Part shown: positions 7,591 to 16,256 of the stretch, piece by piece
Layout: every line of letters starts with the position of its first letter
Position numbering within the stretch: position 1 is the first letter of the stretch
Source of the DNA: DATAFT01 sp035544635
GTDB lineage: Bacteria > Acidobacteriota > Thermoanaerobaculia > Multivoradales > Multivoraceae
Direction: 5' to 3'
Assembly: GCA_035544635.1 (NCBI GenBank)
Contig: DATKDQ010000071.1
Span: 1 to 25,044 of the forward strand
DNA length: 25,044 bases
The notes under the pieces: generated by a model
The model's database searches: none
Told to the model about the DNA's origin: nothing
What the model saw: only the letters and a program-made list of their open reading frames with translations
Position numbers and translations under genes: made by a program

Positions 7591-8045
7591 GGCGATCCCG
7601 GCCGCCAGACCAGCGTCTCGAGCTCGACGCCGTGTGGGCGTTCCCGCCGCGACCTAGTCTGCCCGCGCACCACCAGACGGCACACGCCCGCCACCTCCGA
7701 CCCCCCGACCACGAGGACCATACGCAGGCGGGGATCCGCCGGCGCCGGCCACGCCAGGTCGGCATCGACCGGCCCCGTTTCGAGGGGGTGCACGCCGGCG
7801 CGCACGCTCTCGATCACCGCCTCGGCGCGGCGCACCAGGTCCGCTTCCGCCGCGACCCGGGCCTCGAGCTCGCGGCTCTGCGCCTGGAGACCCAGGTCGA
7901 GCATCAGCGCGAGCCCGACCAGAGCGAGCGCCAACAGCGCTTCCAGCAGGGTGAACCCGCTCGCGACCCGGTCGCGCTTCCGGGCTCGAGTGGAAGCATC
8001 GACAGGGCTACCGCGATCGGGGCCTGTGAGCCGCCCGCCACTCAC
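7578..8045 (-). CDS. minor pseudopilin, GspI/PilV-like
   Basis: This 155-residue protein starts at a GTG at 8045 that overlaps the DUF5996 stop as GTGA (8042-8045). The reading frame stays open far upstream, but that part lies antiparallel in phase within DUF5996 and is not used. A long basic leader ends at G30|F31, followed by TLLE with Glu35 at +5, a hydrophobic helix to about 53, and an amphipathic helix (SRELEARVAAEADLVRRAEA). The C-terminal domain is small and has two Cys residues, at 122 and 153. The N-terminal motif and size fit GspI/PilV minor pseudopilins. Role: part of the initiating tip complex together with the J-like and K-like proteins downstream. Confidence 0.72.
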   Translation of the reverse strand: MSGGRLTGPDRGSPVDASTRARKRDRVASGFTLLEALLALALVGLALMLDLGLQAQSRELEARVAAEADLVRRAEAVIESVRAGVHPLETGPVDADLAWPAPADPRLRMVLVVGGSEVAGVCRLVVRGQTRSRRERPHGVELETLVWRPGSPCGP

Positions 8046-9019
8046 CGATCGGGCACCAGCGGAGCCGACAGGCGCTCGAGCCCCTCGGGCGGACCCTCGC
8101 GGCGCTCGAGCGCGTCCCGATCCCAGCCTCCCAGGTCGGCCGCCGCCTGGTAGGTGGACTGCAGGAACTCGAGCAGCACGTCGTCGGGCGCGCGGGCCGC
8201 GCGCACGGTGTCGTAGGGCAGAACGAACTCTGCGAGCCCCGGCTCGAAGAAGGCCTCCGGCGGAGCGACACGCGCCGAGGCGAAGCCCGCCGGCGCGGGA
8301 TAGGCATAGGAGTAGAACGCGGGGTAGTCCACCGGGCCGCGGGGGGTCCCCGGCCAGAAGCCGGCGCTCGACACCTCGTGGCTGTAGGCCTCCCGCGCCA
8401 CCGCGTCCGGCAGGCGGGGCACGCCGCCGGGGTGCGCCGGCGCCCGCCGGCCCGAGAAGCGCGTCACCGCCAGATCGAAGCTGCCCCAGAAGAAGTGAAC
8501 CGGGCTCGACTTTCCCAGGAACCGCGATCGGAACCGCCGCAGCACCCGGTCCGACGACGCCAGCGCGCGCCAGAACCGGTTGACCGCCGCGGCGTCGTAG
8601 GCGCGAGCGACTCGATCGCGCTCGAAGGGGATCGCGTCGGCGATCTCGTTCGGCATGGTGACCAGGTCGACGGCGAGACCGAGCGCGGCGAGCTGCGCCG
8701 TGACGTCGTCGTAGAAGCCGGCCACCGAGGTCGGGCCGAGCGCGATGGCGCGGCGCTCGCCCCCGGCTTCGGTCACCACCAGCTCGTGGTCGATGAAGTC
8801 GAAGTCGAGCTCGAACACACGCTCGCCGTGCGCCATCGGGCCGGTCGAGAGCCCGCGCGCGGTGAGGTACAGCGTGACGTGCCAGGAGTGGTTGATCCAC
8901 GGCGTGCAGGCGAGGCGGACCTTGCCCACCACCTGCGTCAGGCGATGCAAGGTCAGACAGGTGTCCTGCCATGCCGCGAGCGGAAGCGGGGGCCAGGCGC
9001 GATCGCGTGGGTCGTTCAT
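8042..9019 (-). CDS. DUF5996 family protein
   Basis: This 325-residue protein matches my recollection of DUF5996 along its whole length. It shows WPPLPLAAWQDT near the N-terminus, then TQVVGKVRLA, NHSWHVTLYLTARGL, FDFIDHELVV, GKSSPVHFFWGSFDLAVTRF, SHEVSSAGFWPG, FYSYAYPAP, and a C-terminal LQSTYQAAADLGGWDRDALER. The family is widespread and uncharacterised. The many conserved Trp, His and Phe residues suggest a ligand or catalytic pocket, but no cofactor motif is recognisable, and there is no signal peptide or membrane segment. I chose the ATG at 9019 over an adjacent GTG at 9022 because AAGG lies seven bases upstream of it. The stop overlaps the start of a pseudopilin gene, an unexpected partner for a cytoplasmic protein. 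Confidence 0.85.
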   Translation of the reverse strand: MNDPRDRAWPPLPLAAWQDTCLTLHRLTQVVGKVRLACTPWINHSWHVTLYLTARGLSTGPMAHGERVFELDFDFIDHELVVTEAGGERRAIALGPTSVAGFYDDVTAQLAALGLAVDLVTMPNEIADAIPFERDRVARAYDAAAVNRFWRALASSDRVLRRFRSRFLGKSSPVHFFWGSFDLAVTRFSGRRAPAHPGGVPRLPDAVAREAYSHEVSSAGFWPGTPRGPVDYPAFYSYAYPAPAGFASARVAPPEAFFEPGLAEFVLPYDTVRAARAPDDVLLEFLQSTYQAAADLGGWDRDALERREGPPEGLERLSAPLVPDR

Positions 9020-9056
9020 CACAGCACCTTCTGGTCGATGAAGCGCCAGTCGCCGC

Positions 9057-9815
9057 TCACACCCTCCGGTCCCCGCTCACCCGTCCGTCCCTGAGCTCGA
9101 CGATCCGGGCCATGCGCGACGCCACGCCGGGGTCGTGCGTCACCAGCACGATGGTCAGACCATGCTCGCGGCGCAGCTCGAGCAGGAGATCGATGACCTC
9201 GGTGCCGGTGCGGCTGTCGAGACTGCCGGTGGGCTCGTCGCCGAGCAGGAGGTGCGGCCGGTTGGCCAGCGCCCGCGCCACGGCGACGCGCTGCCGCTCG
9301 CCGCCGGAGAGCTTCTTCACCGAGAAGTCCGCTCGATCGGCGAGACCGACACGCCCCAGCAGCTCCTCCGAACGGCGGCGGCGCGCGGCGCGCGGCACGC
9401 GCAGGCCCATCATCGGAAGCTCGACGTTCTCGCGCGCCGAGAGCGTCGGAATGAGATTGTGGAGCTGGAAGATGAAGCCGATCTCGCGGGCACGCAGCCG
9501 GTCGAGATCCTGGTCGTGCCCGCCGAGGACGACCTCCTCCCCCGCGATCGCCAGCCGCCCCGAGGTGGGGCGGTCGAGCGCGCCCAGGAGGTTGAGCAGC
9601 GTCGTCTTGCCCGACCCCGACGGACCCATGACCGCGAGCGTCTCGCCGCGCTCGACGTCGAAGCTCACTCCGTCGAGCGCGCGCACGCGACCGTCCTCGA
9701 ACGCGCGCACCAGGTCGCGCGCCGAGATGGCCAGGTCGGGACCGGCTGATCGTCCCCCGCCGGGCCCCGCCGCGCCGTCCGCTCGCCTCGGAGCGCGCTG
9801 CCGCTCGTCATTCAT
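9057..9815 (-). CDS. ABC transporter ATPase, LolD/MacB type
   Basis: This 252-residue ATPase has Walker A GPSGSGKTT (64-72), a Q-loop in GFIFQ, signature LSGGERQR, Walker B LLLGDEPT, a D-loop (GSLDS) and the switch His in VTHD. This order and the FxLxxLIPTLSARENVELP segment are typical of the MacB/LolD/FtsE branch that works with FtsX-fold permeases. The first 25 or so residues are a Pro/Gly/Arg-rich extension. The ATG at 9815 lies inside the end of the permease gene (8-base overlap), so the two form a translationally coupled pair. They probably power lipoprotein release, efflux of a small molecule or peptide, or another mechanotransmission task in the envelope. Confidence 0.92.
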   Translation of the reverse strand: MNDERQRAPRRADGAAGPGGGRSAGPDLAISARDLVRAFEDGRVRALDGVSFDVERGETLAVMGPSGSGKTTLLNLLGALDRPTSGRLAIAGEEVVLGGHDQDLDRLRAREIGFIFQLHNLIPTLSARENVELPMMGLRVPRAARRRRSEELLGRVGLADRADFSVKKLSGGERQRVAVARALANRPHLLLGDEPTGSLDSRTGTEVIDLLLELRREHGLTIVLVTHDPGVASRMARIVELRDGRVSGDRRV

Positions 9816-10914
9816 AGCGCAGGGCCTCCGCCGGCGCGAGGCGGCTCGCGCGCCACGCCGGATAGAGCGCGCCCAGGACACCCAGGACAATCGCCACCGC
9901 CATCCCCCGCCCGAAGGTGCGCCAGCCGTACACCGGCGCGAGGATCCCCTGCGGCACCAGCTCCATCAGGAGCTCGGCGGCGACCACGCCGAGGAGTGAG
10001 CCGCCGATGCCGCCGAGAATGCTGGTGACCAGCCCTTCGCCGAGGATGAGGCGCATGACCATCGCCTTGGGCCAGCCGAAGGCGCGCAGCGTGCCGATCT
10101 CGCGCACCCGCTCCGAAACGTTCATCAGCATGGTGTTGAGCACGCCGATCGCACCCACGATCAGCGCCGCGAGCGAGATCACCCAGATGAAGGCGTCGAC
10201 GTAGGCGAGCTGCTCGAATCCCGAGGCGAGAAACGCGGTGGGGAGGACGCGCAGTCGCGGGTAGGTCCCCTGGAGATGCAGCGTGACCACGGGCAGCGCC
10301 TCGTCGTCGCTGAGGTAGACGAACGCGACCATGGCCGAGCGCTCGGGCATGGTGAGCTGCTCGCGCAGGAGGCGCGCGTCGACCACCGCGCCGCCGTTCT
10401 CCCACCGCACGCCGGTGCGGAAGATGCCGACCACCTCGAGGTCGCGGCCGAAGAGCTCGACCCGGTCGCCCAGGCGCTTTCCCAGCTCCTCGGCGGCGAT
10501 CTCGCCGAGCATGATCTCGCGCGGACCCTCGAGCAGCCGTCCACGCAGAGCGGGGCTCCGGTAGGCGGCGAGCAGCTCGTCCTCGAGGTCGCGGCCGAGG
10601 ACCAGGAACGGCGCCGCGCGACCGGGCAGCGACGCGGGCATGACCAGCGACGCCGAGACGCCTCGCACGTCGGGGAGGGCGCGCATGGCGTCGAGCTCCT
10701 CGGCCAGGATGCGGCCGAACGCGGGATCGCCGGCGCGGTCCTCGACCAGCACCAGGTCCGCGCCCGAGTCGCGGCCGTAGCGGTCGATCGAGGCTTTGAA
10801 GCCCTCGCCCATCGCGGTGAACGCCACGATCGCCCCCACGCCGACCGCCACGCCGAGCACCGAGAGCGACGTGCGCAGCGCGCGGCGAGCGAGGTTCTTG
10901 AACGCTAGCAGCAT
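9808..10914 (-). CDS. ABC transporter permease, FtsX/MacB fold
   Basis: This 368-residue protein has the FtsX/MacB layout. One N-terminal membrane helix (about 15-37, after MLLAFKNLARRALRTSLS) is followed by a roughly 200-residue periplasmic domain of the MacB_PCD kind. Three more helices follow (roughly 242-264, 290-313 and 333-355), and the tail is YPAWRASRLAPAEALRYE. The coupling helix sequence SERVREIGTLRAFGWPKAMVM is characteristic of this family. It pairs with the overlapping ATPase. The gene begins 10 bases after the importer permease ends, so both ABC systems may share a transcript although they are mechanistically different. No periplasmic adaptor (MacA) or TolC-type gene is present, so the substrate and function remain open. 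Confidence 0.9.
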   Translation of the reverse strand: MLLAFKNLARRALRTSLSVLGVAVGVGAIVAFTAMGEGFKASIDRYGRDSGADLVLVEDRAGDPAFGRILAEELDAMRALPDVRGVSASLVMPASLPGRAAPFLVLGRDLEDELLAAYRSPALRGRLLEGPREIMLGEIAAEELGKRLGDRVELFGRDLEVVGIFRTGVRWENGGAVVDARLLREQLTMPERSAMVAFVYLSDDEALPVVTLHLQGTYPRLRVLPTAFLASGFEQLAYVDAFIWVISLAALIVGAIGVLNTMLMNVSERVREIGTLRAFGWPKAMVMRLILGEGLVTSILGGIGGSLLGVVAAELLMELVPQGILAPVYGWRTFGRGMAVAIVLGVLGALYPAWRASRLAPAEALRYE

Positions 10915-10924
10915 CCGGGAACGA

Positions 10925-11773
10925 CTATCGCCACCGCAGCAGCCGGCGCTCGAGCGCGCCGATCGCCCACGCCACGACCAATCCGAGCACGGACAGCACC
11001 ACGACGCCCGCCAGGAGCCGATCGGTCTGCATCAGGTGCCCCGAGGTCAGGATGAGCGCGCCGATCCCGCGCTCGGCGCCGATCATCTCGGCGGCGACCA
11101 CCAGGATGAGCGCGATCGAGCTCGCGATCCGCGCTCCCGACAGGATTCCGGGCAACGCCCCCGGCAGGAGGATCTTGGCGGTGATCGCCGCCGGCGCGAG
11201 ACCGAAGCTCTGGCCCATGCGGACCAGGTTGCGGGGCACCGCATCGACCGCGCCGTAGGTCGCGACGGCGGTCGGGAAGAAGACGCCGAAGGCAATGGTC
11301 GCCACCTTCGACCACTCGCCGATCCCGAACCACAGGATGAAGAGCGGCAGGAGCGCGATCTTCGGGATCGGGAAGAGCGCCGCGACCACCGGCACCCCGA
11401 TCGAGCGCGAGAGGGTGAAGATGCCGATCAGGAGCCCGGCCACGACGCCGGTGGAGAAGCCGAGGAGAAAGCCCCCCGCGATCCGTCCCGCGGAGGCGGC
11501 GAGGTGACCCCAGAGATCGCCGCCGGTCGCGAGCTCACCGAGCGAGCGCGCGATCCGCGCCGGGCTGGGCAGGGTGAGCTCGCCGATCAGTCCCGCCGCG
11601 CTCCCGGCCTGCCAGAGAGCCAGGAGCGCGGCGAGGGCGAGCCAGGCGACCGCGGGCCGGAGCCTGGGCTCGAAGCCCCGCCCCCGCACCGCGACCGCGC
11701 GCGGGCCGGCGTCCCCGGAGGCTTCTCGCCCGGTGGCGGCGGCGCTCCGGGCGGCGGAAGCCCGCTCGCTCAC
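10925..11773 (-). CDS. ABC importer permease, SsuC/TauC/NrtB type
   Basis: This 282-residue permease has about six membrane helices starting near residue 40 (LRPAVAWLALAALLALWQ). It carries the BPD_transp_1 features of nitrate/sulfonate/taurine importers: LPSPARIARSLGEL, then FPIPKIALLPLFILWFGIG, then the EAA-type coupling loop around PRNLVRMGQSFGLAPAAITAKILLPGALPGILSGAR. The GTG start at 11773 overlaps the stop of the ATPase gene (GTGA, 11770-11773), showing tight coupling. With the upstream binding protein it forms a complete importer for a small organic or anionic solute such as a sulfonate, nitrate or a pyrimidine-like compound. The family cannot be resolved to a substrate from sequence alone. 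Confidence 0.9.
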   Translation of the reverse strand: MSERASAARSAAATGREASGDAGPRAVAVRGRGFEPRLRPAVAWLALAALLALWQAGSAAGLIGELTLPSPARIARSLGELATGGDLWGHLAASAGRIAGGFLLGFSTGVVAGLLIGIFTLSRSIGVPVVAALFPIPKIALLPLFILWFGIGEWSKVATIAFGVFFPTAVATYGAVDAVPRNLVRMGQSFGLAPAAITAKILLPGALPGILSGARIASSIALILVVAAEMIGAERGIGALILTSGHLMQTDRLLAGVVVLSVLGLVVAWAIGALERRLLRWR

Positions 11774-12534
11774 GCCGTGATCTCCCGAGCCGCCTCGGCC
11801 GCCTCCGATCGCAGCAGCGACCACAGCCGCTCCTCGACGTCGAGCACGACGGCGTCGCCGCGCCGCCGCTCCTCGCGCGGCACGCCGACCGGGATGCGCG
11901 CGCGCTCCCGCCCCGGCCGGCGCGACAGCACCAGGATGTCGTCGGCGAGCTCGGCCGCCTCGGACAGGTTGTGGGTGACGTAGACGGTGGTCGCGTGCGT
12001 CTCGCGCCACAGGCGCAGCAGGTCCTCCTTGAGCAGGTCGCGGGTCTGCGAGTCGAGCGCGGAGAGCGGCTCGTCCATGAGCAGGACCGCCGGCTTGACC
12101 GCCAGCGCCCGCGCGATCCCGACCCGCTGCTGCATGCCTCCGGAGAGCTGGCGCGGGTACGCCCCCGCGAACTCCTCGAGGCCGCAGCGCGCGAGCGCGT
12201 CGCGCACCCGTTCGCGCCGCGCCTCCGCGTCGAGCCGGTTGGCCTCGAGCGGGAGGGCGACGTTGCCGGCCACCGTGCGCCAGGGCAGGAGGGCGAAGTC
12301 CTGGAACACGTAGGTGAAGGGGTTGAGGCAATCCAACGGCGCCTCGCCGCGCGCCACCACCTCGCCTCGATCCGGTGCGACCAGGCCGCCCAGGATGCGC
12401 AGCAGGGTCGACTTGCCACAGCCGGACGGCCCGACGACGGCCAGGACGCTTCCCTCCCCGACGGCGAAGCTCAGGCCGTCGAGGACCTCGAGGTCGCCGT
12501 AGCGGTGGGCGAGGTTTCTCGCTTCGAGACGCAC
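11770..12534 (-). CDS. ABC importer ATPase, SsuB/TauB/NrtD type
   Basis: This 254-residue ATPase has Walker A GPSGCGKST (35-43), the Q-loop TYVFQDFALLPW that is characteristic of the SsuB/TauB/NrtD branch, signature LSGGMQQR, Walker B VLLMDEPLSALD, and the switch His in YVTHNLSEAAELADDI. It energises the permease encoded immediately downstream with a GTGA overlap. The start is a GTG at 12534, 56 bases after the binding-protein stop. Nothing is odd in the motifs, and all catalytic residues are present. Confidence 0.92.
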   Translation of the reverse strand: MRLEARNLAHRYGDLEVLDGLSFAVGEGSVLAVVGPSGCGKSTLLRILGGLVAPDRGEVVARGEAPLDCLNPFTYVFQDFALLPWRTVAGNVALPLEANRLDAEARRERVRDALARCGLEEFAGAYPRQLSGGMQQRVGIARALAVKPAVLLMDEPLSALDSQTRDLLKEDLLRLWRETHATTVYVTHNLSEAAELADDILVLSRRPGRERARIPVGVPREERRRGDAVVLDVEERLWSLLRSEAAEAAREITA

Positions 12535-12590
12535 GATCGAATCTGAAGTCTAGTGGGACGACGGGCCGAGCTCGCCTGCGCGCCCCGCGC

Positions 12591-13694
12591 TCAGCGCGCC
12601 GGGCGATCGAGATCGCGCACCTGCGGGGCCAGGATCCGGTCGACCTCGACTCCGCGGTCGACCAGGCCGCGCGCCTGAAACCAGGCTACCTGATCACGCA
12701 CGTCGCCGACCGCGAGCCGCCCCTCCGGATCGACCACCGGGGCGCCCGCGAGGATCTCCTCCACCGGCGATGGGATGAAGCGGCGAAGCTCTTCGGCGAG
12801 GGCGCGGGCGGCAGCGGTCGGCGCGGCGGCGGACCTCTGTCCCGCGGTCGCGCCGGTGCTCGCGCCGGCGGCAGATCCCGCCGCGACGCCGGCCGTCGGC
12901 GTCCGCCCCCCGCGCAGGACCTCCTGGTACACAGCGGCGCCCCGGCGGTAGGCGCGCAGGAACGCCTCGACGGTCGCGCGCCGGCGCTCGAGGGTGCGCG
13001 GCGAGGTGAAGACCGCGCCGAGCTGCCACGGGGTCTCGTCACCCGCCCAACCCAGAATCCTCCCCACTCCCTCCCCCACCAGAGGATGCGCGAGGTGCCC
13101 GGGAAGGAGCGCAGCATCGATGCGCCCACCGCGGAGCGCGGCGACCACGTTCGGGACCGATTCCAGCGGTATCAGCCTCACCTTCTCGAGCGGGAAGCCG
13201 CGCTTCTCGGCGAGCCGCCCCACCATGTAGTGGAAGGTCGAGCCGATCTGCGTGATCCCCACCGCGCGTCCGGGCAGGTCGTCGAGCGACCGCAGACCGG
13301 CCTCGAACGCCCTGGTCCCGGCGACGTAGGCCATGAACTCGTCGCCGGGCTCGACCCGCGCCTGCCCGGCGATGATCTTCAGCGCGCCGCGGCCGGCCAG
13401 GTTGTAGAAGCCGGCGGTGAGCCCGGTCACGCCGAAGTCGAGGTCGCCGGATGCGACCGCGAGCGCCACCGGCTGCGCCGCCTGGAAAAAGCGGAGCTCC
13501 GCGTCGAGACCTTCGGCCGCGAAGAAGCCCCGGCTCTCGGCGATGAATATCGGCGCCGAGGAGACGAACGGAAGGACCGCGATTCTCACCGGCTCTCCAG
13601 CCGGTGCCGGAGCGGCCGCCCCCGGCAGCAACGCCGCGGCGAGGATCGCCTTCCCGACCCAGGAGCGAGACGCCGGCGCGCGCACCCCACGCAT
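12591..13694 (-). CDS. ABC importer substrate-binding protein, SsuA/NMT1-like
   Basis: This 367-residue secreted protein begins with a signal peptide (SWVGKAILAAALLPGAAAPAPAG, cut near 33). The binding fold follows: VRIAVLPFVSSAPIFIAESRGFF, AEGLDAELRFF, VASGDLDFGVTGLTAGFYNLA, the domain-linker region around VGITQIGSTFHYMVGRLAEKRG, and ALRGGRIDAALLPGHLAHP. These are characteristic of the NMT1/SsuA group that captures sulfonates, nitrate, thiamin precursors or similar small molecules in the periplasm. An unusual Ala/Gly/Thr-rich stretch (263-297) interrupts the C-terminal lobe. The ATPase and permease follow directly. The ligand cannot be predicted. Confidence 0.88.
   Translation of the reverse strand: MRGVRAPASRSWVGKAILAAALLPGAAAPAPAGEPVRIAVLPFVSSAPIFIAESRGFFAAEGLDAELRFFQAAQPVALAVASGDLDFGVTGLTAGFYNLAGRGALKIIAGQARVEPGDEFMAYVAGTRAFEAGLRSLDDLPGRAVGITQIGSTFHYMVGRLAEKRGFPLEKVRLIPLESVPNVVAALRGGRIDAALLPGHLAHPLVGEGVGRILGWAGDETPWQLGAVFTSPRTLERRRATVEAFLRAYRRGAAVYQEVLRGGRTPTAGVAAGSAAGASTGATAGQRSAAAPTAAARALAEELRRFIPSPVEEILAGAPVVDPEGRLAVGDVRDQVAWFQARGLVDRGVEVDRILAPQVRDLDRPAR
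12804..12908 (-). other. low-complexity Ala/Gly/Thr insertion in the binding protein
   Basis: Residues 263-297 of the binding protein are almost only Ala, Gly, Thr, Ser and Pro, without hydrophobic or aromatic residues. They lie between a normal helix (EAFLRAYRRGAAVYQEVL) and another (AARALAEELRRFI). The stretch looks like a flexible loop added to a periplasmic binding fold. Confidence 0.6.
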
Positions 13695-13743
13695 GGGTGC
13701 ATCCTGACGCCTCTGCTCCGGAAGTCAAGATCGCGTGAAAAGC

Positions 13744-15933
<2,190 letters not shown>

Positions 15934-16114
15934 GCTGGTGATCCGTTCCCTCGGAGGAGCGCGCCGACGGCCGCCGGCCGCTTCGAGGCTGCCACTCCCC
16001 CCTGCCGGGGAGTCCAGCACGATCCGCGCCCACGCGAAAGGCCCTGCTGCGGCTCGATTCGAGAGGGACATTCGTGTGCCGGGTGTCATGCCGTGTCGCT
16101 GGCGGATGCAGAAA

Positions 16115-16142
16115 CCGACAACTGAGTGTACCTTTTTATGAT
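16115..16142 (+). promoter_or_regulatory. candidate sigma-70 promoter of the ThDP-enzyme operon
   Basis: CCGACA (16115-16120, four of six matches to TTGACA) is separated by 16 bases from TATGAT (16137-16142, five of six matches to TATAAT). It is the only such pair I see in the divergent gap, and it would leave a leader of about 107 bases before the ATG at 16257. Confidence 0.4.
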
Positions 16143-16242
16143 GATCACCTGTTGCGCGCCCCGGGTCGCCGAGTGCGCAGCCCACACGCGAGCCGCCGGC
16201 GGCCGGCCTCGCAGCGCTCGCGGGCGACGTGAGCACCCTCGA

Positions 16243-16256
16243 GAAAGGAAGGATCC
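16243..16256 (+). promoter_or_regulatory. ribosome-binding site of the ThDP enzyme
   Basis: AAGGAAGGA precedes the ATG at 16257 with short, suitable spacing. It supports this start for the first gene of the plus-strand operon. Confidence 0.7.

Larger units (their letters stand above)
15934..16256. other. divergent intergenic region between protease and ThDP-enzyme operons
   Basis: This 323-base stretch holds no convincing gene. The part next to the protease (15934-16090) could encode a longer N-terminus from alternative ATGs at 16089 or 16071. A short AT-rich patch at 16131-16146 stands out from the GC-rich background and is where I would expect the promoters. A good ribosome-binding site for the plus-strand gene lies at 16243-16251. 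Confidence 0.6.

Noticed and set aside
12579..12602. GC-rich hairpin around the binding-protein stop (CGCGC, loop TCA, GCGCG)
   Set aside because: The stem is only 5 bp and overlaps the stop codon, there is no T-tract, and the importer genes follow at once. Such short GC palindromes are common here.
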